This document shows, piece by piece, positions 1 through 7,874 of a DNA stretch of 31,561 nucleotides. The stretch is from positions 1 to 31,561 of the forward strand of contig CAZRHS010000016.1 of NCBI GenBank assembly GCA_964600045.1. The letters are read 5' to 3'. Position 1 is the first letter of the stretch. Each line of letters opens with the position of its first letter. Below the pieces are notes generated by a model. The model saw only the letters and a list, made by a program, of their open reading frames with translations, made no database searches and was not told where the DNA came from. The stretch is from Phil1 sp964600045 (GTDB lineage: Bacteria > Bacillota > Clostridia > Christensenellales > CAG-138). A program made the translations under genes and the position numbers.

Positions 1-464
1 GCGTTTTCGTCCGCGCCGAATTTGCTGGGGGCAGGGCCGGAAGAATCAAACGAAAAGTTCGGGTTTATTCTTATGCCTATATCGGCATATTCGTTTCTTT
101 TGGTCAAAAGCTCGTCTACGCGGCGCACCTCACCAAGGCTGTCCGCAATTATTGTGCAGCGATGCAGGGCGGAAAGAATATCGTCATCCGTTTTGCCGGG
201 CGATGAATAGAATATGTTTTCGGGCTCAAGCCCCGCGTTAAGCGCCGCCTCAACCTCCCCCGCGCTTGCGGCATCGGCACCAAGTCCGCGGGAAAAAGCG
301 GCCCGAAGCACGCTTTTATTTGGATTGCACTTTATTGAATACAATATATCCGCGCCCGCAAAGCAGCGTTTAAGCGCGGATATGTTATTCTCTATTTGAT
401 TTTCGTCATAAACATAAAAGCTTTCGTGCTCGGCGGCAATGGCTTTTATGCGGTTTATGTTCAT
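1..464 (-). CDS. PLP-dependent decarboxylase, fold type III (diaminopimelate/ornithine decarboxylase-like), 3'-truncated by window edge
   Basis: The reading frame starts at an ATG at 464 and stays open to the left edge, giving the first 154 residues of a longer protein. The start follows AAAGGAGAG at good spacing. The N-terminus carries the alanine-racemase-barrel signature YSIKCNPN with the likely PLP lysine at K45. It is followed by GADAASAGEVEAAL, SSPGKTDDDI, GIRINPN and a SKFGA motif, all in the order found in LysA and related decarboxylases, which act on diaminopimelate, ornithine, arginine or carboxynorspermidine. The substrate-specificity region and the C-terminal sheet domain lie outside the window, so the substrate cannot be decided. 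It is the third gene of a minus-strand run, 17 nt after the gene upstream of it, and is probably co-transcribed. Family is confident; exact function is not. Confidence 0.8.
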   Translation of the reverse strand, partial: MNINRIKAIAAEHESFYVYDENQIENNISALKRCFAGADILYSIKCNPNKSVLRAAFSRGLGADAASAGEVEAALNAGLEPENIFYSSPGKTDDDILSALHRCTIIADSLGEVRRVDELLTKRNEYADIGIRINPNFSFDSSGPAPSKFGADEN

Positions 465-481
465 AAGTTCTCTCCTTTAGC

Positions 482-1102
482 TTACGCGCAGCCGCGCCTT
501 GCGAGCAGCCGCTTAACAAGGGTTCTTAAATCCCGCGCGGCGGCAATGTGGCCATGCTTTTCAAAATAATCGTCTTTCTCGGGTTCGGATACGCCGTGCT
601 CCTCAAAAACCTGCTTCAGTCCGCCTTCGTATACGGCATAATCGCTAAGCCTTGATTCAAGGTCGCCTATATCGGCAACATCGTCCATGCCGATTACATA
701 AGAGGTAAAGCTTACGCAGGTATAAGCATCCTTCAGGCGGTATCTTTTGCCCAAGGGGAGCACCGCGGCATCGAAAAGATTATAAATCATGCTGTCGCTT
801 CGGCTTATGCTGTCCTTAAGCTTTCGGCAAGCCTCGGCATATTGCTCCTCAGTCATGTCCACACGGCAGATTTTTACCGGCACATCCACATCCTTTATAA
901 TATAGTGCTTTGGATATTCGCGCATAAAGCAGCCGGAAAAGGGCGAATCGTGCCTTAAGCGGGAGAATGAATACACCTCGTAGAGCTTTTCATCCAACGA
1001 AAGCGCAACATGGGAATAGCGGCTGTTTCTTAAAAACACCCGTATAACGCGGCCAATTTTTGTGTTCTGCCGGGAAAACAGAACATACATACAGCGCTGC
1101 AT
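482..1102 (-). CDS. Hypothetical protein, possible circularly permuted papain-fold (NlpC/P60-like) enzyme
   Basis: This 206-residue protein has no signal peptide or membrane segment. The start at 1102 is supported by GGAGG seven bases upstream. An early strand-rich region contains RYSHVALSLD (His31), followed by YEVYSF, and a later helix begins at YTCVSFTSYVIG (Cys129). A His on a strand placed before a Cys at the start of a helix is the order expected in permuted papain-like proteins of the YiiX/YebB/poxvirus G6R type, which act on peptide, lipid or amide bonds. The C-terminal 70 residues are charged and unassigned. It sits between an HD-domain gene and a PLP decarboxylase on the same strand with short gaps, so it is likely in their operon. 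The enzyme assignment is pattern-based inference and could be wrong; that the gene is real is well supported. Confidence 0.65.
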   Translation of the reverse strand: MQRCMYVLFSRQNTKIGRVIRVFLRNSRYSHVALSLDEKLYEVYSFSRLRHDSPFSGCFMREYPKHYIIKDVDVPVKICRVDMTEEQYAEACRKLKDSISRSDSMIYNLFDAAVLPLGKRYRLKDAYTCVSFTSYVIGMDDVADIGDLESRLSDYAVYEGGLKQVFEEHGVSEPEKDDYFEKHGHIAAARDLRTLVKRLLARRGCA

Positions 1103-1130
1103 GGCATATCCTCCGCTGATTTAACATTGA

Positions 1131-1790
1131 TTAAAGCAGGCTTTGTCCGTTTATAACAAGCCTGAATTTAAGGCCCAGCTTCTCCGCGGCCTTGCGGCAA
1201 AGCAGCATGCGCTTAAGGAATATTTCAAAATAATCCATAACGGAGCAATACTGCGTATCTATCGTCATTTCAAGGGAAATATTCTCGTGCGAGTCGTCTA
1301 TAACCGTTTTCGCCTCGCGCACGGCAAAGTTCACGCGGTCGTGAATATCAAAGGCGGCAAACTCGGCCTTTCTTACGCGGGTGTAGCGCACGTCCGTTTT
1401 GTCCGCAATTATAAGTGCGGCCGATATCGCGCTTACGGGTACGCCGGTGCCCTCATCGTGGTTACCTATGGCGGCGACTATTTTGGCTATATCCTCCGCG
1501 TCCGCACCCAATCTATCCAGAATACGGAAGGCCATTACGGCGCCGCTCTGGGCATGGTCCGTGCGGTTTACAACGTTTCCTATATCGTGCATATAAGCGG
1601 CAATCTGCGCAAGCTCTATTTCGCGCTTATCATAGCCGAGCGTTTCCAGTATATACCCCGCCACCTCGCCGGTTTTTCCAACGTGGGCAAAGCTGTGCTC
1701 CGTAAAGCCAAGCTCCCCTAACGATGCGTCCGCCATGCGGATATATGTTTTTATGGACGGATCGGCCTTTACCTGCTCCAAAGTAATCAT
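1131..1790 (-). CDS. HD-domain metal-dependent phosphohydrolase
   Basis: This is a 219-residue cytoplasmic protein with a clear HD-superfamily pattern: His36 in the first helix, the paired His68-Asp69 in AYMHDIGN, His79, a second His-Asp in GNHDEG at 111-112, and a downstream Asp in IIADKTDVR. These residues normally hold one or two divalent metals for phosphomonoester or phosphodiester hydrolysis. The extra GNHDEG element resembles the HD-GYP/YqeK side of the family, but the typical GYP triad is not seen, so no nucleotide substrate can be named. The ATG at 1790 follows GGAG with seven-base spacing. It is the first gene of the minus-strand run continuing to the window edge and is divergent from the glycerate-kinase-like gene, with the two promoters apparently back to back. 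Confidence 0.8.
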   Translation of the reverse strand: MITLEQVKADPSIKTYIRMADASLGELGFTEHSFAHVGKTGEVAGYILETLGYDKREIELAQIAAYMHDIGNVVNRTDHAQSGAVMAFRILDRLGADAEDIAKIVAAIGNHDEGTGVPVSAISAALIIADKTDVRYTRVRKAEFAAFDIHDRVNFAVREAKTVIDDSHENISLEMTIDTQYCSVMDYFEIFLKRMLLCRKAAEKLGLKFRLVINGQSLL

Positions 1791-1828
1791 TGATCTTCTC
1801 CAATTTCATATTAAACTGATGCACTTAT

Positions 1829-1857
1829 ATAATAGCGCATTTTTATTGGTTTGACCA
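1829..1857 (-). promoter_or_regulatory. Putative sigma-A promoter for the HD-domain operon
   Basis: On the minus strand TGGTCA (1857-1852, four of six bases matching TTGACA) lies 17 bases before TATTAT (1834-1829). It would place transcription start about 30 bases ahead of the HD-domain ATG. The -35 shares bases with the -35 of the divergent plus-strand promoter. The match is moderate. Confidence 0.4.
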
Positions 1858-1879
1858 TACGCCCCAAGCAAGTTATAAT
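1851..1879 (+). promoter_or_regulatory. Sigma-A promoter for the glycerate-kinase-like/SpoIID operon
   Basis: TTGACC (1851-1856) is followed after exactly 17 bases by a perfect TATAAT (1874-1879). Expected transcription start is near 1886, leaving a leader of about 28 bases before the ATG at 1914. The TTG at 1851 also opens the reading frame, but it lies in the -35 box and cannot be the start if this promoter is used. Confidence 0.75.
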
Positions 1880-1913
1880 ATATTTACAATCACAATGGGA
1901 GTTTATACGTATT

Positions 1914-3446
1914 ATGAAGATAACGCGCTTTTCGCTCGGCGTACGCTTTGCCGCTATGGCGGAGCAGCCGCATAAGGAATTTGCAAGGAAGATATTCGAA
2001 GGCATATTTTCCGTGCTCACTTTAAGCGAGCTTAAAGGCCTGACCCTTTACGGCGGGGACGACCCCTTTACCCCAAAGCTTAGTGAGGATAAAGAGAGCG
2101 ACGTTTATCTTGTGGTTATAATGGGCGGCAAGCTTAAGCAGATGCGAAAGGTTTTCCGCGCCATATCCGACGACGCGGCGCTTGATATGTACATGGTGCA
2201 CGACAAGCCCTTTGTTGAAAACAACCGTCTTTACAAGGTGGAAGGGCTTAACTATTTCGGTCAGGTAAGCTCAAACGGCAAAATTGAGGGCGGCGACGGA
2301 ACGCTGGACGGGCTTAGCGTGCCCAAAAAGCACGGCAGGCGCAAACCGGTAGGCAAGGGCATAAGGGTGCTGCTCGCTCCGGCGGATTACGAGCGCATAA
2401 GCAGCACGGATGCCATAAAGCGCATGACGCTGGCGGCGCGCAGGCATTTTCAGGGCGTTAAGCTGGCCCCCTTCCCCATAAACACGGGCAAGGCGGGATT
2501 TGCCGAAAGCGTTATAACCGCAACCGGCGGCGCGGCAAGAAAGGCATCCGTAACAAGCGGCACGCTTGAAGGGAAAACGGACGTTACTTACGGCGTTGTG
2601 AGCGGAAGGACGGCCGTGCTTGAAACAGCCTCCGCATTCGGCGAGGGCGGCATATCCTCCCAGGGCGTGGGCGAGCTGGTTCGCCGCGCGCTTGATGAAG
2701 GGCTTAAGCGCATAATAATAGGCGTGCACGATTTTAATATGGGCGACGGCGGCATGGGCTTTGCCCGCTCGCTCGGCATTCGTTTTTACGATAAGGACGG
2801 CAATGAGCTTGAATGCTCCCGCGAAAACCTGCCCCTTATTGAGCGGGCGGATGCCGAATATCTGCACGCAAGGCTTAATGAAACCGAAATACTGTGTATG
2901 GACGCGTCAACAGAGGCTGAGCCGATAGAAGGAACATATAAGCTCACATCCGCACTCGGTACTGCGCTTAAATGGGAATTTGACAAAACGAGGGGCTTTG
3001 CGGACGTTGTATGCGCGCTGAGCCACGGAAAATACAGCCGGGATTATGAGGATGTGCTTGACGCCATAAACTTCAAAAAGCTGGTTAAGAACACGGCGCT
3101 TGTGGTAACAGGCTGCTCCGTGCCGGATAAGGACGCGGTAAAGCCCGGCAAACCGCTCTACGCAATAGTTAAGCGCTGCGCGGCGCTTAAAATACCGGTG
3201 GCCATGATAGTGAACGAGGTTGGCGACGGCATGGAAGAGCTGTATTCCATGACCAATGCCGGCGTTATGACGATAGCATCGCCCAAGGACGACACGGAAG
3301 AGGTTGGCGCAAGGCGCTTTGACAGCGCGGCGGACAGGATGTTCCGCCTTATAAGAATGGGCAGGGACGTTGAGAAAATAGGCGCGCCCAAGCAGCCAAG
3401 GCTCAGGCCGTGGATAGCACTGCTTATAGAAAGCTGGAAAAAATAA
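1914..3446 (+). CDS. Divergent glycerate-kinase-like (GlxK/GarK family) protein with N-terminal extension
   Basis: The protein has 510 residues from the ATG at 1914, chosen because upstream in-frame starts fall in the promoter; GGGAG lies 12 bases before it. Residues about 148-510 follow the type 1 glycerate kinase order: RVLLAPADYE, ITATGGAARKASVTSGTLEG, YGVVSGRTAVLETAS, GVGELVRRALDEGLKRIIIG, LGIRFYDKDGNEL and a late LVVTG. Family members phosphorylate D-glycerate with ATP. The usual signature segments are altered: the APDSFKGS-type loop reads APADYERIS, the ADGGEGT-type loop INTGKAGF, the GGSATNDGG-type loop VHDFNMGDGG, and the TGEGRLD-type loop TGCSVPD. The first 147 residues are an extra domain I do not recognise. 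It may therefore have another substrate or be non-catalytic. Its stop overlaps the start of the secreted SpoIID-domain gene, implying coupled translation. The fold call is fairly sure, the activity is not. Confidence 0.65.
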   Translation: MKITRFSLGVRFAAMAEQPHKEFARKIFEGIFSVLTLSELKGLTLYGGDDPFTPKLSEDKESDVYLVVIMGGKLKQMRKVFRAISDDAALDMYMVHDKPFVENNRLYKVEGLNYFGQVSSNGKIEGGDGTLDGLSVPKKHGRRKPVGKGIRVLLAPADYERISSTDAIKRMTLAARRHFQGVKLAPFPINTGKAGFAESVITATGGAARKASVTSGTLEGKTDVTYGVVSGRTAVLETASAFGEGGISSQGVGELVRRALDEGLKRIIIGVHDFNMGDGGMGFARSLGIRFYDKDGNELECSRENLPLIERADAEYLHARLNETEILCMDASTEAEPIEGTYKLTSALGTALKWEFDKTRGFADVVCALSHGKYSRDYEDVLDAINFKKLVKNTALVVTGCSVPDKDAVKPGKPLYAIVKRCAALKIPVAMIVNEVGDGMEELYSMTNAGVMTIASPKDDTEEVGARRFDSAADRMFRLIRMGRDVEKIGAPKQPRLRPWIALLIESWKK

Positions 3447-6400
3447 TGATTAAAAAAGGCATTAAGAAAACCGCATTACTGCTCTGCGTATTAACGCTTA
3501 TACTCTCGGCGCTCCCGGCGCCGGGTCTTGCGGAGGAGCTGCCCAGCCAAACGGTTAGGGTAAAGCTTTCCACAAATAACGCAACGGCGATAGCCATAAG
3601 CCTTAAGGGCGAGTATTTTATAAAGGAATGCTCGCTTGTTCTGCCCGCGGGCACGCTTACGCTTAAATCCAACTTTAACGGCACCGTAACCGCCGTGCAC
3701 TCAACGGCGGGCGAGCTTTACACGGGCGAGTGCGTATCCGTAATGCGTACGGACATGCAGCCCTCGGCGGGGTACATTACGCTTAATTCCCGCAGGTATC
3801 TGGGGCATTTATACGTTCGCGCGCTTTCAAGCGGATATCTGCAGGTTGTGAACGAGGTGCCCATAGCGCACTACCTTTACGGCGTTGTGGCATACGAAAT
3901 GAACAATCTTTATCCCATAGAGGCGCTTAAGGCGCAGGCAATAGCCGCAAAGTCATACGTGCTTTCCGTAATATCGCAAAAGCCGAACGCCACCTATCAT
4001 ATAGGCGACACGTCCTCCGACCAGGTTTACAAGGGATATAATTCAAGCTACACAAACGTTATATCTGCCGTGGACTCAACGATAAGCGAGGTGCTTACCG
4101 TTAACGGCAAAATACTTACGGCGTATTACAGCGCATCAAACGGCGGAGAGACAACCGTGCCAAGTTCCGCTTGGACAAGCAAAAAGATAAGCGACGCGGG
4201 CTTTGCCGTGGCTCTTGACCCTTATGACACGGCGAACACCCTGAGCATGAAGGAAACGGCAACCATTCCCATAAACTGCGCGGGGCAGATTTCTCAGCAG
4301 CTTTATGACCTGCTTATAGCAAAGCTTACGCAGTATAAAGGCGTGCAGGCAGAAGGGCTTAACCTTATACGCAGCGTTGAGCTGACAAGCCCGAAGTCAA
4401 GCGGCGAGCAGCACAACATGACAAGCATAACAATAGTTGTGGACGGCATATTCGGCGGCATGGTTGAGGAAAACATATCGCTTAAATTCAACGTGAGCGA
4501 GCTTATGCTTTACCGCGTGTTCACAAACAGCAACCTGCGCAGCTACTGGGGCGAATATTCATCGGACGGCAGCAGCTACACCATATACCATGTTCGCTGG
4601 GGTCACGGAGTTGGTCTTAGCCAGCGCGGAGCGCAGCAGCGTGCCAACAACGGGCAGAGCTACCGCACTATACTCGCCTTCTATTATCCCGGCGCGAGCC
4701 TTACAAGCTATAATATTTCACTGCCCGCGGCACCTACCAAGCCCGGCGCGACCGAAACCACGGCCACACCCACTCCCGGTCAAACCGACACAACGGCAAC
4801 CGACAACACGGCCGGCATGATAAGCATAGGCACGGGCGTTACAACCGCAAAGGTTAATATAAGAAGCGGCGCGGGCACGCAATACGAGGCATACAAGCTT
4901 TTGCCGCGCGGCACAAGCCTTACTGTTTATGATTATGATAACGGCTGGTATTACGTAAAAGCCGGCGACATATCCGGCTTTGTGATAGACGACTATGTTA
5001 AGTTCACGGCGGCAAAGGCGGAAGAAGCCGCCACGCCGACACCCGAGGCGACACCTACCGCATCGGGCAACGCTACGCCCACCCCCACTGCGGACGGAAC
5101 AACGGGTGAAACGCTTGTTGTGGGCACGGTAACCGGCAGCGGCGTAAATCTGCGCACGGGACCGGACACATCGTATACATCCATAGCCAAGCTTGGCAAA
5201 AACACGCTTATAGTAATCCTTTCAACCGAGGGGAACTGGACGCGGGTTATAGCGGGCGAAAACGAGGGCTATATACACTCCGACTACGTTAAGAAAACCG
5301 GCGTTATTACAACCGACGGCAGCGATACTTCCGCCGTGCCGCAAAACGGCGAGGGCGAAACAACCGGCAGCGTAAACCTGCGCAAAGGTGAGGGAACAAA
5401 GACGGATAAGCTTGCCACGCTTAAAAAAGGCACCAAGCTTGAGCTTATATCGCTTTCAAACGGCTGGTACAAGGTCAGCTGCTCCGCGGGCGAGGGCTAC
5501 GTGAGCGCGAAATACGTGCGCGTTATAACGGCAATACCCGAAAAGAGCGAGACAACGGACGAGAAAGCGGACACGGACAAGAAGGAAGAAACCGTTACCG
5601 CCGCGGGTGAGGGCATCACAACAGGCAAGGTTAACATGCGCGAGGAAGCGAACACCCAATCAAAGATACTTACAACGCTTAAGCGCAACACAACCGTTAC
5701 ACTCTATTCTCTTTCAAACGGATGGTACGAGGCCGAGTGCGGCGGCAAGAAGGGCTATCTTTACGCCAAATATGTGCGCGCAATAACCGCCATACCCGAA
5801 AAGAGCGAATCAAGCGAGACCAAGGAAGAGGAAACAAAGACTGCCGCAGGTGTTGGCATTACCACAGGCACAGTCAACATGCGCGCGGAAGCGAACACTC
5901 AATCGACCATACTTATTGAGCTGAAGCGCAACACTACCGTTACTCTGTACTCGCTTTCAAACGGCTGGTACAAGGCGGAGTATGACGGCAAGCAGGGTTA
6001 CCTTTACGCCAAATATGTGCGCGCAACAACCGCCATACCCGAAACCGAAACAAAGGCCGAGGAAACAAAAACAGCCATAGGCGAAGGCGTTACCACAGGC
6101 ACGGTCAACATGCGCGCGGAAGCGAATACCAAATCGGATATACTTATTGAGCTGAAGCGCAACACAACCGTTACACTCTACTCACTTTCAAACGGATGGT
6201 ACGAGGCGGAGTACGACGGCAAGCACGGCTACCTTTACGCCAAATATGTTAAAAAGACAAGCGACACTGTAACTGAGTCCGGCGATACCACGGATACGGA
6301 TCAGGGCGTTACACCCGAGGGTACCACAAGCAGCACAAAGGTTGAGCTCGCAACTGGCAAAACGAGCGCGAAGGTAAACCTGCGCACGGGCGCCTCAACC

Positions 6401-6763
6401 ACGGGCACAGGCGTGCTCGGCACCATTTCATCCGGCACAAAGCTGAATATACTGGCCGAAATGGGAGACTGGTACTATGTGCTTTACGACGGGCGCACGG
6501 GCTTCTGCTCAAAGGCGTATATAACCGTTCAGTCCACGGGCACAACCGGCATTTATAAGGGCGATACGGCCATAACGCTTATAGCGGCCACAATAAAATC
6601 GGACGTAAACTTCAGAACCGGCCCCGACACTTCATACCCCGTTATACGCCAGCTCAGCAAGGGCGACAGTGCCATGGTATACATGATAAACGGCAGCTGG
6701 TGCCTGGCCAAATGCGGCGACGAATACGGCTTTATAAACAAAGATTACGTAAAGCTGAGATAA
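3446..6763 (+). CDS. Secreted SpoIID/LytB-domain cell-wall protein with eight SH3b repeats
   Basis: The ATG at 3446 overlaps the preceding stop (TAATG) and begins a typical signal peptide: MIKKGIKK, a hydrophobic stretch, then a likely cleavage after PGLA. An upstream in-frame GTG at 3410 would put 12 residues before it and is less likely. The mature protein has a SpoIID domain (about residues 100-420), including YGVVAYEMNN with the conserved catalytic-type Glu at about 151, EALKAQAIAAKSY, and the C-terminal signature WGHGVGLSQRGAQQ near 385. SpoIID-type proteins cut or stimulate cutting of peptidoglycan glycan strands. Eight SH3b domains follow (starting near 460, 555, 636, 722, 803, 880, 968 and 1047), separated by Thr/Pro-rich and charged linkers; these domains usually bind wall peptides. 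At 1105 residues it is far longer than SpoIID itself, so an envelope role outside sporulation is plausible. A terminator follows. Confidence 0.85.
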   Translation: MIKKGIKKTALLLCVLTLILSALPAPGLAEELPSQTVRVKLSTNNATAIAISLKGEYFIKECSLVLPAGTLTLKSNFNGTVTAVHSTAGELYTGECVSVMRTDMQPSAGYITLNSRRYLGHLYVRALSSGYLQVVNEVPIAHYLYGVVAYEMNNLYPIEALKAQAIAAKSYVLSVISQKPNATYHIGDTSSDQVYKGYNSSYTNVISAVDSTISEVLTVNGKILTAYYSASNGGETTVPSSAWTSKKISDAGFAVALDPYDTANTLSMKETATIPINCAGQISQQLYDLLIAKLTQYKGVQAEGLNLIRSVELTSPKSSGEQHNMTSITIVVDGIFGGMVEENISLKFNVSELMLYRVFTNSNLRSYWGEYSSDGSSYTIYHVRWGHGVGLSQRGAQQRANNGQSYRTILAFYYPGASLTSYNISLPAAPTKPGATETTATPTPGQTDTTATDNTAGMISIGTGVTTAKVNIRSGAGTQYEAYKLLPRGTSLTVYDYDNGWYYVKAGDISGFVIDDYVKFTAAKAEEAATPTPEATPTASGNATPTPTADGTTGETLVVGTVTGSGVNLRTGPDTSYTSIAKLGKNTLIVILSTEGNWTRVIAGENEGYIHSDYVKKTGVITTDGSDTSAVPQNGEGETTGSVNLRKGEGTKTDKLATLKKGTKLELISLSNGWYKVSCSAGEGYVSAKYVRVITAIPEKSETTDEKADTDKKEETVTAAGEGITTGKVNMREEANTQSKILTTLKRNTTVTLYSLSNGWYEAECGGKKGYLYAKYVRAITAIPEKSESSETKEEETKTAAGVGITTGTVNMRAEANTQSTILIELKRNTTVTLYSLSNGWYKAEYDGKQGYLYAKYVRATTAIPETETKAEETKTAIGEGVTTGTVNMRAEANTKSDILIELKRNTTVTLYSLSNGWYEAEYDGKHGYLYAKYVKKTSDTVTESGDTTDTDQGVTPEGTTSSTKVELATGKTSAKVNLRTGASTTGTGVLGTISSGTKLNILAEMGDWYYVLYDGRTGFCSKAYITVQSTGTTGIYKGDTAITLIAATIKSDVNFRTGPDTSYPVIRQLSKGDSAMVYMINGSWCLAKCGDEYGFINKDYVKLR
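5612..6262 (+). repeat. Tandem intragenic SH3b repeat, three near-identical units
   Basis: SH3b units 4 to 6 of the SpoIID-domain protein begin at 5612, 5855 and 6086, giving periods of 243 and 231 bases. All three share VNMR, EANT, LKRNTTVTLYSLSNGWY and GYLYAKYV, and long runs of identical DNA. The difference in period comes from shortening of the charged linker. The other five SH3b units are much more diverged. Confidence 0.8.
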
Positions 6764-6786
6764 TCAAACAATCACCAAAACAAGTT

Positions 6787-6820
6787 CGGCCTCCCCGAGA
6801 TTTCGGAGAGGCCGATTTTT
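6787..6820 (+). terminator. Intrinsic terminator after the SpoIID-domain gene
   Basis: CGGCCTC (6787-6793) pairs with GAGGCCG (6808-6814), with CCGA/TCGG continuing inside past one mismatch, and is followed by a T-run (6816-6820). It sits between convergent genes. The minus-strand side lacks a comparable T-run, so it mainly serves the plus strand. Confidence 0.8.
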
Positions 6821-6830
6821 ATGTCTTAGC

Positions 6831-7745
6831 TTAGTTCCAAAGATTGTCCGTATAAACGCCCTTTTGCTTAAGCTCTCTCAGCTTTTGCATTACAACGGGC
6901 TTATCGTCCTTATGCGTTACGCCAAACCACGCGTCATGAGTAGGCTCAACATGAACCTTCACAAGGCCGGACTGAATAGCGCCGCACACTGTAACCGGCA
7001 GAAGATCCTCGTACTTCATGGGGTTCTTTTCAAGGCCCGCGGCTATATTGCGGCGGAAGCTTTCGTCAAGAACATCGAATATGCTGTTTGAGAAGCCCCA
7101 GCAGTTCATTGAAACGGTTGTTCCGCGGGGGATTTCAACGGTTGTGCCGTCGTCCTCCGTTGCCACGGCGCCGCAATCGGCGCGCGCTATGCGCATGCGC
7201 TCAACGATTGAGGTAAGGCAGCCCTCGTCATTTACCTGGCAAACGCCGCGCGTAACCTCTCCGTTTTCGGGAAGGGTATTCTCAACGGGATAGCCCACGG
7301 CAAGATGCTCGTTTGAGGCATGCTCACTCGTTAAGAACTTATACAGGTGCTCAAACGCCTCCGGCCCATAATAATCATCGGCATTTATAACCGCAAAGGG
7401 TCTGTTCCCGACGGCCTTGCGCGCGCAAAGCACGGCATGGGTTGTTCCGAAGGGCTTCTGACGGCCCTCGGGTATGCTTACGCCCTCTGGCAGCATATCA
7501 AGCTCCTGATAAGCGTAGCTGACCTTTATATATTTGGACACCCTGTCGCCTATGGCGGCATGGAACGCCTCGCTTATGTTTTTCTTTATAAGGAATATAA
7601 CCTCTTCAAAGCCGGCGCGGTGAGCATCGAACACCGAAAAGTCTATTATAATATGCCCTTTGTCGTCCACGGGATCTATCTGCTTAAGGCTGCCGTAGCG
7701 GCTGCTCATGCCCGCCGCCATTATAACCAATACCGGTTTTTCCAT
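6831..7745 (-). CDS. Nucleotidyltransferase family protein (sugar-phosphate nucleotidyltransferase-like)
   Basis: The ATG at 7745 has GGAGGG ten bases upstream; a TTG at 7763 would place the start before that site and is rejected. The 304-residue cytoplasmic protein opens with LVIMAAGMSSRYGSLKQI, the G-x-G-x-R-like nucleotide-binding loop of the MobA/GlmU/RmlA superfamily, and has a FAVINADDYYG segment typical of the metal-binding aspartate strand. GTTHAVLCA resembles the nucleotide-base contact of UDP/dTDP-sugar pyrophosphorylases. No C-terminal acyltransferase or beta-helix domain is present. It probably joins NTP to a sugar or alcohol phosphate for envelope polymers, but the substrate is not readable from sequence. 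It is monocistronic with its own promoter (7777-7805) and is convergent with the SpoIID-domain gene. Confidence 0.75.
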   Translation of the reverse strand: MEKPVLVIMAAGMSSRYGSLKQIDPVDDKGHIIIDFSVFDAHRAGFEEVIFLIKKNISEAFHAAIGDRVSKYIKVSYAYQELDMLPEGVSIPEGRQKPFGTTHAVLCARKAVGNRPFAVINADDYYGPEAFEHLYKFLTSEHASNEHLAVGYPVENTLPENGEVTRGVCQVNDEGCLTSIVERMRIARADCGAVATEDDGTTVEIPRGTTVSMNCWGFSNSIFDVLDESFRRNIAAGLEKNPMKYEDLLPVTVCGAIQSGLVKVHVEPTHDAWFGVTHKDDKPVVMQKLRELKQKGVYTDNLWN

Positions 7746-7776
7746 TTTATAAGCTCCCTCCAATTATTTTGGCTAT

Positions 7777-7805
7777 ATTATACCATTTACGCCCGCGCTC
7801 GTCAC
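7777..7805 (-). promoter_or_regulatory. Sigma-A promoter (extended -10) for the nucleotidyltransferase gene
   Basis: On the minus strand GTGACG (7805-7800) precedes a perfect TATAAT (7782-7777) by 17 bases. A TGG directly before the -10 gives an extended -10 element. It lies just downstream of the thiolase-operon terminator, so the gene seems to be expressed separately from that operon. Confidence 0.65.
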
Positions 7806-7819
7806 CCCTTGGGGCATAC

Positions 7820-7846
7820 AAAAAGGGCGGGTTATTCGCCCGCCCT
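7820..7846 (-). terminator. Intrinsic terminator of the CoA-transferase/thiolase operon
   Basis: AGGGCGGG (7824-7831) and CCCGCCCT (7839-7846) form a perfect 8-bp GC-rich stem with a seven-base loop. Read on the minus strand it ends in a T-run (7824-7820), about 30 bases after the thiolase stop codon. Confidence 0.9.
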
Positions 7847-7874
7847 CTCACGCGCTTAATTTAAGCGCATTTAA

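Noticed and set aside
1851..1913. TTG start for the glycerate-kinase-like gene
   Set aside because: It coincides with the -35 hexamer of a near-consensus promoter and lacks a ribosome binding site.
4738..5100. Thr/Pro-rich linker repeats as a possible CRISPR or minisatellite
   Set aside because: They are short coding linkers between SH3b domains, in frame and without regular spacers.
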